A stretch of 8,244 bases of DNA, taken from an uncultured Clostridium sp. (GTDB taxonomy: Bacteria; Bacillota; Clostridia; Lachnospirales; Lachnospiraceae). Location of the stretch: contig CABQJA010000094.1 in NCBI GenBank assembly GCA_902464345.1, positions 1-8,244 of the forward strand, in the 5' to 3' direction. Position numbers and translations under genes: made by a program. Below are positions 1 to 7,053 of this stretch, piece by piece. The notes under the pieces are model-generated. The model was not told the DNA's origin. It was given only the letters and a program-made list of their open reading frames with translations, and ran no database searches. Positions within the stretch are counted from its first letter, which is position 1. Each line of letters starts with the position of its first letter.

Positions 1-14
1 ATGTATACGTACTC

Positions 15-20
15 TATAAT
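15..20 (+). promoter_or_regulatory. Possible sigma-A -10 hexamer upstream of purM
   Basis: A perfect TATAAT lies at 15-20, 83 nt before the purM start codon. A matching -35 box would fall before the first base of the window and cannot be inspected. If this is a real promoter, transcription would begin near base 27 and leave a leader of about 77 nt. In that leader I see no riboswitch core, no PurR-type CGAAC box and no strong hairpin. The hexamer may be a chance match in AT-rich sequence, and purM may instead be read from a promoter further upstream with other pur genes. Confidence 0.3.
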
Positions 21-89
21 ATATTGGTAGTGCGACCGATTAAAAGATATCGGAAAGGCACGGAGAGAACAAGAGAAGAGTAAGATCAC

Positions 90-95
90 AGGAGG
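90..95 (+). promoter_or_regulatory. Shine-Dalgarno of purM
   Basis: AGGAGG at 90-95 sits 8 nt before the ATG at 104. It fixes that ATG as the purM start. The other bases of 1-103 contain only short open stretches with no start signal or recognisable product. Confidence 0.85.
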
Positions 96-103
96 AACGA
101 AGC

Positions 104-1129
104 ATGGATTACAAGAATGCCGGAGTGGATATTGAAGCAGGTTATCAGTCCGTAGAATTAATGAAGAAGCACATTAAGAAGACGATGCGTCCGGAGGTAC
201 TGACAAATATCGGAGGATTTTCAGGTGCATTTTCACTGGCTAAGATTAAGGATATGGAAGAGCCGGTATTGTTATCCGGAACCGACGGCTGTGGTACAAA
301 GGTGAAGCTGGCTTTTGTAATGGATAAGCATGATACGATCGGAATCGATGCAGTTGCCATGTGCGTAAATGATGTGGCATGTGCCGGTGGCGAACCGTTG
401 TTTTTCCTGGATTATATTGCCTGTGGTAAGAATTATCCGGAGAAGATCGCAACGATCGTACAGGGTGTTGCAGAGGGCTGTGTACAGTCTGATTGTGCAT
501 TGATCGGTGGTGAGACTGCAGAGCATCCGGGTCTGATGGAAGAGGATGAGTATGATCTGGCAGGATTTGCGGTTGGTGTCGTAGATAAGAAGGATCTGAT
601 CACAGGTGCTGATATCAAGCCGGGAGATACATTGATCGGTATCGCATCCAGCGGTGTTCACAGCAATGGTTTCTCACTGGTGCGGAAAGTATTTGATATG
701 ACAGAAGAGTCTTTAAATACATATTATGACGAGCTTGGCAAGACACTGGGAGAGGCTTTGATCGAGCCTACCAGAATCTATGTAAAGGCGTTGCGAAGCG
801 TACGTCAGGCAGGTGTTAAGATCAAGGGCTGCAGCCATATTACAGGCGGCGGTTTCTATGAGAATATTCCGAGAATGCTGCCGGATGGTGTCCGTGCGGT
901 TGTAAAGAAGGATTCTTATCCGATTCCTCCGATCTTCGGACTGTTACAGAAGACCGGAAATATTGAGGAACAGATGATGTACAATACCTACAATATGGGT
1001 ATCGGAATGATGCTTGCAATCGATCCGGCAGATGTAGATAAGACGCTGGAGGCATTGAAGGCAACCGGGGATGCTGCATATGTAGTAGGTCAGGTTGAGG
1101 CAGGAGAAAAAGGAGTTACTTTATGTTAA
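104..1129 (+). CDS. purM: Phosphoribosylformylglycinamidine cyclo-ligase (AIR synthetase)
   Basis: PurM closes FGAM to aminoimidazole ribonucleotide with ATP, the fifth step of de novo IMP synthesis, in the cytoplasm. The 341 residues match the usual family length. Family motifs appear in order: GTDGCGTK at 59-66, DAVAMCVND at 82-90, GGETAEHPG at 135-143, SGVHSNGFSLVR at 183-194, EPTRIYVK at 221-228 and ITGGGFYENIPRMLP at 246-260. These are the hallmarks of the PurM/PurL/SelD ATP-binding superfamily, and the spacing is that of PurM. The start is supported by AGGAGG 8 nt upstream. The 3' end overlaps purN by 7 nt, which suggests translational coupling. No truncation or odd residues were seen. 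Confidence 0.97.
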   Translation: MDYKNAGVDIEAGYQSVELMKKHIKKTMRPEVLTNIGGFSGAFSLAKIKDMEEPVLLSGTDGCGTKVKLAFVMDKHDTIGIDAVAMCVNDVACAGGEPLFFLDYIACGKNYPEKIATIVQGVAEGCVQSDCALIGGETAEHPGLMEEDEYDLAGFAVGVVDKKDLITGADIKPGDTLIGIASSGVHSNGFSLVRKVFDMTEESLNTYYDELGKTLGEALIEPTRIYVKALRSVRQAGVKIKGCSHITGGGFYENIPRMLPDGVRAVVKKDSYPIPPIFGLLQKTGNIEEQMMYNTYNMGIGMMLAIDPADVDKTLEALKATGDAAYVVGQVEAGEKGVTLC

Positions 1130-1746
1130 GAGTAGCAGTGCTGGTATCCGGCGGCGGAACGAATCTGCAGGCAATTATTGACCGGGTTGCTGACGGAACC
1201 ATTACAAATACAGAGCTGGCAGTGGTGATCAGTAATAATCCGGGAGTAAAGGCGCTGGAGCGTGCCGCAAAGGCAGGGATTCCGGCAGAGTGCATATCTC
1301 CGAAAAGCTATGAGACGCGTGCGGCATTTAATCAGGCATTGATCGCGGCGGTTGATTCCTATCAGGTTGACCTGATTGTACTGGCAGGCTTTCTGGTGGT
1401 GATTCCGCCGGAAATGATAGAGAAATATGAGAACCGGATCATCAATATCCATCCGTCCCTGATCCCGGCATTTTGCGGAACCGGTTATTATGGTCTGAAG
1501 GTGCATGAGGCGGCCCTGGCGCGTGGCGTGAAGGTGGTTGGAGCAACCGTGCATTTTGTGGACAAGGGAACAGACACCGGTCCGATCATTCTGCAGAAAG
1601 CGGTAGAGGTACAGGATGGCGATACACCGGAGATCTTACAGCGGAGAGTTATGGAGCAGGCAGAGTGGAAGCTTCTGCCGCAGGCAATTGATCTGATCGC
1701 AAACGGCAGAGTAGAAGTGATAGACGGCAGAACAAGAATCAGATAG
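1123..1746 (+). CDS. purN: Phosphoribosylglycinamide formyltransferase (GART)
   Basis: PurN transfers a formyl group from 10-formyltetrahydrofolate to GAR to give FGAR, the third step of purine synthesis. The 207 residues fit the single-domain bacterial enzyme. The N-terminus carries the LVSGGGTNLQAI phosphate-binding loop (7-18). The catalytic trio known from the E. coli enzyme (Asn, His, Asp) is present as N108 and H110 in NIHPSLIPAFCG and D151 in KGTDTGPII. The ATG overlaps the purM stop (ATG 1123-1125, TAA 1127-1129), and AGGAG at 1111-1115 lies 7 nt upstream, inside purM. The gene ends in TAG, and the frame after that stop stays open for 16 codons straight into the purD ATG. The protein ends at normal family length, so TAG appears to work as a true stop here. 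Confidence 0.96.
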   Translation: MLRVAVLVSGGGTNLQAIIDRVADGTITNTELAVVISNNPGVKALERAAKAGIPAECISPKSYETRAAFNQALIAAVDSYQVDLIVLAGFLVVIPPEMIEKYENRIINIHPSLIPAFCGTGYYGLKVHEAALARGVKVVGATVHFVDKGTDTGPIILQKAVEVQDGDTPEILQRRVMEQAEWKLLPQAIDLIANGRVEVIDGRTRIR

Positions 1747-1781
1747 ATAAAACGGAAGGCGGAAAGCCGGAGGATAGAGTC

Positions 1782-1788
1782 AAGGAGG
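1782..1788 (+). promoter_or_regulatory. Shine-Dalgarno of purD
   Basis: AAGGAGG at 1782-1788 is 6 nt before the purD ATG at 1795. It is a strong independent ribosome site, so purD does not depend on readthrough or coupling from purN, which ends 48 nt upstream. Confidence 0.85.
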
Positions 1789-1794
1789 AACAGC

Positions 1795-3069
1795 ATGAAG
1801 GTTTTAATCGTAGGCAGTGGCGGAAGAGAACATGCAATTGCACAGAAGGTGAGCGAGAGCAAGCGGGTAGATAAGATTTACTGCGCACCGGGAAATGCCG
1901 GTATTGCGGAGCTGGCAGAATGTGTAGACATTAAGGCAATGGAATTTGATAAGCTGGTGGCTTTTGCAAAGGAGAACCGGATTGATCTTACCATCATCGG
2001 AATGGATGATCCGTTGGTTGGTGGTATTGTCGATGAGTTTGAAAAGGCCGGTCTGCGGGTATTCGGACCGAGAAAAAATGCTGCGATCATTGAGGGTTCC
2101 AAGGCATTTTCCAAGGATCTGATGAAGAAATATAATATTCCGACAGCAGCATATGAGACATTTGAGGATGCGGATGCAGCCATTCACTATCTGGAGACGG
2201 AGGTTGATTTCCCAATCGTATTAAAGGCAGACGGATTGGCTTTAGGAAAGGGCGTTTTGATCTGTAAGGATCTGGAAGAGGCCAAGGCAGGCGTAAAGAC
2301 GATTATGCTGGACAAGCAGTTTGGTAGTGCCGGAAACCGTATGGTAATCGAAGAGTTTATGACCGGCCGGGAGGTTTCTGTACTGGCATATTGCGATGGT
2401 ACACATATTAAGACTATGACCTCGGCACAGGATCATAAGCGTGCGAAGGACGGAGATCAGGGACTGAACACCGGTGGTATGGGTACCTTCTCACCGAGCC
2501 CGTTCTATACCAAGGAGATTGATGAATTCTGCCAGAAGGAAGTATATGAGAAGACAATGGCAGCCATGAAGGCGGAAGGAAGAGATTTTGTCGGCATCCT
2601 GTTCTGCGGACTGATGATCACCCCGAAGGGAACCAAGGTGCTGGAGTATAATGCACGGTTCGGTGATCCGGAGGCACAGGTCGTTCTTCCGAGAATGAAG
2701 AATGATATTATTGATGTTATGGAGGCATGCATTGACGGAACTTTAGATCGGATTGATCTGCAGTTTGAGGACAATGCAGCGGTATGTGTGGTTCTGGCAT
2801 CTGACGGATATCCGGTCTCTTATGAGAAGGGATTTGAAATCACCGGACTGGAGAATTTCAAGGATCATCCGGGTTATTATGCATTCCATGCAGGTACTGC
2901 GTTTAAGGATGGCAAGATCGTAACGAATGGTGGTCGTGTGATCGGAATCACAGCGAAGGGGGCTGATCTGAAAGAGGCCCGTGCCAATGCTTATAAGGCA
3001 ACCGAATGGGTGAACTTTGAAAACAAATATATGCGTCACGATATTGGTAAGGCAATTGATGAGGCATAA
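1795..3069 (+). CDS. purD: Phosphoribosylamine-glycine ligase (GAR synthetase)
   Basis: PurD joins glycine to 5-phosphoribosylamine using ATP, the second step of purine synthesis. The 424 residues are full length. Visible parts are the N-domain nucleotide loop MKVLIVGSGGREHAIA (1-16), IIGMDDPLVGGIVD (67-80; many bacteria have GPEAPL at the GMDDPL position), GPRKNAAIIEGSK (91-103), and the ATP-grasp domain with FPIVLKADGLALGKGV (139-154), EEFMTGREVSV (186-196), SAQDHKRAKDGDQGLNTGGMG (210-230) and LEYNARFGDPEAQ (283-295), which holds the metal-binding Glu/Asn pair. It is the last gene of the cluster and is followed by a strong terminator. PurH, often found between purN and purD in Firmicutes, is absent from this position. 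Confidence 0.97.
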   Translation: MKVLIVGSGGREHAIAQKVSESKRVDKIYCAPGNAGIAELAECVDIKAMEFDKLVAFAKENRIDLTIIGMDDPLVGGIVDEFEKAGLRVFGPRKNAAIIEGSKAFSKDLMKKYNIPTAAYETFEDADAAIHYLETEVDFPIVLKADGLALGKGVLICKDLEEAKAGVKTIMLDKQFGSAGNRMVIEEFMTGREVSVLAYCDGTHIKTMTSAQDHKRAKDGDQGLNTGGMGTFSPSPFYTKEIDEFCQKEVYEKTMAAMKAEGRDFVGILFCGLMITPKGTKVLEYNARFGDPEAQVVLPRMKNDIIDVMEACIDGTLDRIDLQFEDNAAVCVVLASDGYPVSYEKGFEITGLENFKDHPGYYAFHAGTAFKDGKIVTNGGRVIGITAKGADLKEARANAYKATEWVNFENKYMRHDIGKAIDEA

Positions 3070-3107
3070 GTAAGCGATCAGCTGCAAATAGAAATAAAGA
3101 ATAAAAG

Positions 3108-3141
3108 AAGCCGGATATGGAGACATGTCCGGCTTTGTTTT
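3108..3141 (+). terminator. Rho-independent terminator after purD
   Basis: The arms at 3108-3119 (AAGCCGGATATG) and 3124-3135 (CATGTCCGGCTT) form a 12-bp stem with one G-U pair, closed by a GAGA (GNRA) loop, and followed by TTTGTTTT. It lies 39 nt after the purD stop. The sequence before the stem is A-rich, so some termination on the opposite strand is also possible. It marks the end of the purine operon and separates it from the surface genes. Confidence 0.9.
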
Positions 3142-3200
3142 ATATATGCAGAACAGCGGAAACATGGTAACCTTAAAGTATCGTGAAACGGACGGAAGAG

Positions 3201-3206
3201 AAGGAG
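3201..3206 (+). promoter_or_regulatory. Shine-Dalgarno deciding the peptidase start
   Basis: AAGGAG at 3201-3206 is 8 nt before ATG 3215. It favours this start over the upstream in-frame ATG at 3125, which lies inside the terminator hairpin and would put 30 non-signal-like residues before the signal peptide. No convincing -35/-10 pair is visible in 3142-3200, so the promoter of this gene is not identified. Confidence 0.8.
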
Positions 3207-3214
3207 AGGGTTAC

Positions 3215-6103
3215 ATGAAGAGACGAATTTTTGCCGGATTTCTGGCAGGTGTTTTATTATTGGGATCAACAACAGTCTATGCAGCAACCGGGGTTAGTGC
3301 GGAAACAGTCGCGGAGCCTGCGGATAAGGCTGGAACAGAGTATACAGATACCGATCCGATTCTGAACTATCATGGGGAAGAGGAGATCAAGGTCTCCAGT
3401 CTGCAGGAGCTGGAGCCGGGTGCGGATTATGGAGATCTGGCAGCTTCTTATAAATCACCGTATATTACAGCAATTAAAGATCAGAACCCGTACGGAACCT
3501 GTTGGGCACATGCAGCTATGGCTTCTGCGGAGGCAGATCTTTGGAAAAAGGGACTGGCAGACAGTACGATCGATCTGTCTGAATGGCAGCTGGCATATTT
3601 CTTTTTCCACACAGTAGAGGATCCGCTCGGAGGAACGGCGGGAGACAGTGTGACCGTTGTAACGGACAGCAGTGTAGAGGATTATCTGGACAGAGGCGGT
3701 AATCAGCAGCTGGCAACTTACCGTCTGGCGACCTGGCAGGGCGTAACACAGGAAGCGGATGCACCGTACAGTACGGTATATAATGACAGAACGAAGACCT
3801 TAGATGATTCGCTGGCCTATGGTAAGGATGTATATCATCTGGAAAATGCATACTGGGTATCCATGAAGGATCGGGACGTTGTAAAACAGCTGATCATGCA
3901 GTATGGGGCGTGTGCCGCTTCCTATTACCATGCTTCGGCATATTATAATTCTACCAGTCAGTGGTATCGGTCAGAACCGCTGGCGGAGTATAAGCCAACC
4001 GGAACGACGACGAATCATGCGATTACGATTGTCGGCTGGGATGACAATTACAGCAAAGATAATTTCGGTACATATAAGCCATCCTCAGACGGTGCGTGGT
4101 TATGCAAGAACAGCTGGGGAGAGGACTGGAGTAAGGACGGCCTGTTCTATATCTCTTATGAGGATGCACCGAACCTGAATGGAACGGCTACCTTCTTTGA
4201 TTATGGGGCCGGTGATAATTATGATTATAACTATCAGTATGATGGCGGTGTGGGAACGGCGTCCTATTCTGTTGCAAATGCGGCAAACATTTATACGGCA
4301 AATTCCGCCGAAACATTAAAAGCAGTCGGTATCTATACAAATGATGTGCAGTATACCTGTACGATTAAGATCTATAAGAATTGTACGGGAGGACCGATCA
4401 GCGGAACGCTGGTCAGCACCCAGACAGTAACGGAACCCTATGCGGGATTTCATACGATTGTCTTAGATACTCCGGTTGATCTGGAGGCGGGAGATACTTA
4501 TTCGGTTGTGGTTTGTCAGACAAGCGCCAGCAGTTCACCGAAGGTTCAGGTGGATTCATCCTTTAGCTGGAGCTGGCTGACCGGAGTATCCAGTGCAAAG
4601 ACCGGTCAGAGCTTTATAAGTTCTAGTGGAAGTTACTGGCAGGATGTTTCGGCAAGTGGTTATAACTGTAGAATTAAGGCATATACAGATAAGCGGGATA
4701 CGGTGGTAACACCGGCGGATGTGAAGGTCAGCAGGATTACATTAAGCGCATCAACCAGTCTTGCTCTGACAAAGGGGCAGACGCAGAAACTGACAGCAAC
4801 GATAGCTCCGGCAAATGCAACGAATCAGGCGGTGGCATGGAGTACCTCGGATAAAAATGTGGCAACGGTCGGTGCAAACGGACTGGTGACTGCAGTGAGC
4901 GGAGGAACTGCGACCATTACCTGCACCGCACAGGATGGCAGTGGTGTCAAAGCAGCCTGTAAGGTGACTGTTACGGTGCCGGTATCGGGCATTCAATTAA
5001 GTCAGACCAGTGCTGCATTGACGGTGGGAGATACACTGACGCTGACAAAGACCATCTATCCGTCCGATGCAACGAATCAGGCAGTGACATGGACGTCTTC
5101 TGCTTCCTCGGTTGCAAGCGTGGACAGTAATGGTAAGATAACCGCAAAGACTGCCGGAAGTGCCGTGATCACATGCAAATCCGTGTCAGACAACAGTGTG
5201 GTCGGAATCTGTAATGTGACAGTGAAGGCAGCGGCAGCTACTGTAATTAAAACAGGAAAAATCACCCTGAATAAAACAACCGCAGGACTGGTAAAGGGCA
5301 AGAACCTGCAGCTGACAGCGACAGTGACACCGACCAATACAACGAATAAAGCAGTAACCTGGAGTACCTCAAATGCGAGTGTGGCGACGGTCAGTACAAG
5401 TGGACTGGTAACAGCCAAGGCAGCCGGAACTGCGACCATTACCTGCACCGCAAAGGATGGCAGCGGAGTCAAGGCAACCTGCAAGGTGACAGTTACAAAT
5501 CCGGTTGTAAAGGTGACGAAAGTTACTTTGAATAAAACGACAGCAACCATGTCTCCGAAGGAAACTCTGACACTGAAGGCGACAGTAACACCGACCAATG
5601 CAACCAATAAGGCGGTGACATGGAAATCTTCAAATACGAAAATAGCAACGGTCAGCAGCAGCGGAAAGGTAACAGCCAAGGCAGCGGGAACGGTGACCAT
5701 CACCTGTACTGCGAAGGATGGCAGCGGAAAGAAAGCGACCTGTAAGATTACCGTTTATACAAATACGGAGGCATATGTGGCACGAATTTATACAAAGGCA
5801 TTAGGACGTGCGGCAGAACCGGCAGGATTGAAATACTGGGTGGGCGAGATCAATGCGAAACGCAAAACCCCGGTTGAGGTAGCAGAGCTTTTCTTCTTTG
5901 CACCGGAATTTACGAATAAGAAACTGAATAATACCGAGTATGTGAAAGTGTTATATCGTACCTTTATGGGGCGTGAGGCAGATCAGGGCGGATTAAATTA
6001 CTGGATCGGACGACTGAACAAGGGAGAAAGTCGGAAGAGCGTTCTGGAAGCATTTGCCGGATGCCCGGAGTTTAAACAGATCGTGAAATCATTTGGATTG
6101 TAA
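3215..6103 (+). CDS. Secreted papain-family (C1A) cysteine peptidase with lectin-like, four Big_2 and DUF4214 domains
   Basis: This is a large exported protease of 962 residues. Residues 1-30 form a signal peptide (MKRR, then a hydrophobic core to VYAATGVSA). A short acidic stretch follows and may be a propeptide. The peptidase domain spans about 75-335. It holds the oxyanion-hole Q90 and nucleophile C96 in KDQNPYGTCWAHA, H268 in TNHAITIVGWDD, and N299 in CKNSWGEDW. The complete set suggests an active enzyme. Residues about 340-493 resemble the lectin-like domain known after clostridial C1 peptidases. Four Big_2 Ig-like domains follow, at about 503-588, 589-672, 682-763 and 764-848. Each carries two Cys exactly 12 residues apart. 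The C-terminus (about 849-962) is DUF4214, with two copies of a Y..LGR..(D/E)..GL.YW pattern. No LPXTG motif, S-layer domain or membrane anchor is seen. The substrate is unknown; the non-catalytic modules suggest attachment to a surface or glycan. Confidence 0.9.
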   Translation: MKRRIFAGFLAGVLLLGSTTVYAATGVSAETVAEPADKAGTEYTDTDPILNYHGEEEIKVSSLQELEPGADYGDLAASYKSPYITAIKDQNPYGTCWAHAAMASAEADLWKKGLADSTIDLSEWQLAYFFFHTVEDPLGGTAGDSVTVVTDSSVEDYLDRGGNQQLATYRLATWQGVTQEADAPYSTVYNDRTKTLDDSLAYGKDVYHLENAYWVSMKDRDVVKQLIMQYGACAASYYHASAYYNSTSQWYRSEPLAEYKPTGTTTNHAITIVGWDDNYSKDNFGTYKPSSDGAWLCKNSWGEDWSKDGLFYISYEDAPNLNGTATFFDYGAGDNYDYNYQYDGGVGTASYSVANAANIYTANSAETLKAVGIYTNDVQYTCTIKIYKNCTGGPISGTLVSTQTVTEPYAGFHTIVLDTPVDLEAGDTYSVVVCQTSASSSPKVQVDSSFSWSWLTGVSSAKTGQSFISSSGSYWQDVSASGYNCRIKAYTDKRDTVVTPADVKVSRITLSASTSLALTKGQTQKLTATIAPANATNQAVAWSTSDKNVATVGANGLVTAVSGGTATITCTAQDGSGVKAACKVTVTVPVSGIQLSQTSAALTVGDTLTLTKTIYPSDATNQAVTWTSSASSVASVDSNGKITAKTAGSAVITCKSVSDNSVVGICNVTVKAAAATVIKTGKITLNKTTAGLVKGKNLQLTATVTPTNTTNKAVTWSTSNASVATVSTSGLVTAKAAGTATITCTAKDGSGVKATCKVTVTNPVVKVTKVTLNKTTATMSPKETLTLKATVTPTNATNKAVTWKSSNTKIATVSSSGKVTAKAAGTVTITCTAKDGSGKKATCKITVYTNTEAYVARIYTKALGRAAEPAGLKYWVGEINAKRKTPVEVAELFFFAPEFTNKKLNNTEYVKVLYRTFMGREADQGGLNYWIGRLNKGESRKSVLEAFAGCPEFKQIVKSFGL
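4721..5757 (+). repeat. Four tandem Big_2 (bacterial Ig-like) units inside the peptidase gene
   Basis: Four units of about 82-87 codons run in tandem, each with the pattern L...(T/S)..L..G....L.A...P..ATN.AV.W.(S/T)....VA.V...G.(V/I)TA...G.A.ITC...... Units 1 and 3 share 27 identical bases at 4904-4930 and 5426-5452. Units 3 and 4 share near-identical stretches around 5408-5425 and 5669-5686. Paired Cys are C570/C582, C654/C666, C744/C756 and C831/C843. They sit on what should be adjacent strands and could form a disulfide in each domain. The identity at DNA level points to recent duplication or gene conversion among the units. Confidence 0.85.
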
Positions 6104-6111
6104 GACAGAAA

Positions 6112-6153
6112 ATATTGTGGTATTCTGTTGATATATTGCAAAGATATTGTGGT
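6112..6153 (+). promoter_or_regulatory. Direct repeat ATATTGTGGT in the gap before the glucosaminidase gene
   Basis: The 10-mer ATATTGTGGT occurs at 6112-6121 and again at 6144-6153. Its start-to-start distance is 32 bp, about three helical turns. Between the copies, TTGATA at 6128-6133 resembles a -35 box, but no good -10 follows at 16-18 bp; a weak TTTACA at 6153-6158 has a 19-bp spacer. The gap has no terminator hairpin, so the downstream gene may be cotranscribed with the peptidase, or the repeats may be operator sites of its own promoter. This is speculative. Confidence 0.25.
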
Positions 6154-6189
6154 TTACATAAAAGAAAAATGATTGGGGTACATAGATCG

Positions 6190-7038
6190 ATGAAGAGAAG
6201 AAGCGGTGGAAGAAGGATAATAGCTGTAATTCTGAGCTTTCTCCTGACATTCAGTCTGTTGCAGGGGATTCCCTGTCTGAACAGCGGCTGGTATGTACGG
6301 GCAGAACAGGTGGCACAGATTACACCGGGGGTTAAGAATGTAAATGTGCGGCAGCAGCCTACCACGGCTTCCGCCTCTCTTACAAAGGTCCATGGAGGAC
6401 AGGCACTTACCATTCTGGATCAGCCGAATCAGGAGTGGTATCATGTGCGGTTCCAGAGGGATGGTACCACGTATACAGGCTATGTTTATGCAGAGTATGT
6501 TTCTATTTCGGATGACAGCTCTGCCGATGGCGATTTTGAGGCTTATATGACCGGACAGGGATTTCCGGAAAGTTATAAGCCTTATTTGCGTGACCTTCAT
6601 GCACAGCATCCGAACTGGAAGTTTGTCGCGGTTCAGACAGGGCTTGACTGGAATACTGTGATAGAGAATGAACGGAATAAGCAGGGACAGATCAAGAATC
6701 TGATTTACGGAACATCATCGGCACCGCATTACAACTGGCGAGAGACCGGTGTCGGTTATAACTGGAGTAATGATAAATGGTCACCGTTTGACGGAACGAC
6801 CTGGTTTGCGGCATCCAAGGAGATTGTTGCTTATTATATGGATCCGCGTACTTATTTATATGAGACATATATTTTCGCATTTGAACAGCTGTCCTATGAC
6901 GGAAGTGTTCATAATGCACAGGGAGTAGAGGCGATTCTGGCAGACAGCTTTATGTATAAGAGCTGTCCGAGAGGTGAGTCCAGAACATTCTCCACGGAGA
7001 TCATGGAGGCAGGGGCTGCCTGCAATGTGAGTCCGTAG
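6190..7038 (+). CDS. N-terminal fragment of the split glucosaminidase: signal peptide, SH3, first part of catalytic domain
   Basis: This fragment encodes 282 residues. It starts MKRRSGGRR, followed by a hydrophobic core and a likely cleavage after WYVRA at residue 38, so it would be exported. Residues 39-108 look like a bacterial SH3 domain (NVRQQPTTASASLTKV, WYHVRF, YTGYVYAEYV), a fold that usually binds cell wall. The glucosaminidase segment begins near FPESYKPYLRDLHAQHPNWKF and breaks off at CNVSP. The catalytic Glu lies downstream, so this product alone should bind the wall but not cut it. I chose ATG 6190 because it directly precedes a standard signal peptide; GGGGT at 6175-6179 is only a weak ribosome site. 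ATG 6169 (same frame, seven residues longer) and TTG 6115 are possible but less likely. The preceding peptidase gene ends 86 nt upstream. Confidence 0.75.
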   Translation: MKRRSGGRRIIAVILSFLLTFSLLQGIPCLNSGWYVRAEQVAQITPGVKNVNVRQQPTTASASLTKVHGGQALTILDQPNQEWYHVRFQRDGTTYTGYVYAEYVSISDDSSADGDFEAYMTGQGFPESYKPYLRDLHAQHPNWKFVAVQTGLDWNTVIENERNKQGQIKNLIYGTSSAPHYNWRETGVGYNWSNDKWSPFDGTTWFAASKEIVAYYMDPRTYLYETYIFAFEQLSYDGSVHNAQGVEAILADSFMYKSCPRGESRTFSTEIMEAGAACNVSP

Positions 7039-7053
7039 CATCTGGCATCCCGG

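Noticed and set aside
3..83. Open stretch at the left edge as the tail of an upstream gene
   Set aside because: The roughly 26 codons match no pur protein or other family I recognise and the stretch is AT-rich at the start; it could be non-coding leader.
3125..3214. Upstream in-frame ATG at 3125 as the peptidase start
   Set aside because: It lies in the terminator stem, has no ribosome site, and would place 30 hydrophilic residues before a clear signal peptide. ATG 3215 has AAGGAG at the right distance.
5077..5703. A 208-codon open frame on the minus strand
   Set aside because: It lies fully within the Big_2 repeats of the peptidase. Its Val/Ala/Leu/Thr-rich protein is the antisense of the Thr/Lys/Ala-rich repeats, and it has no ribosome site or recognisable domain.
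4721..5757. Tandem repeats as a CRISPR array
   Set aside because: Units are about 250 bp, in frame and coding for Ig-like domains; there are no short repeats with unique spacers.
6115..6189. TTG 6115 (or ATG 6169) as the start of the glucosaminidase
   Set aside because: Both extend ahead of the Met-Lys-Arg-Arg signal-peptide start without a good ribosome site. ATG 6169 cannot be fully excluded.
7036..7038. The TAG as a pyrrolysine codon
   Set aside because: Pyrrolysine is known mainly in methylamine methyltransferases of certain archaea and a few bacteria. The family residue here appears to be Tyr and no pyl genes are in the window.
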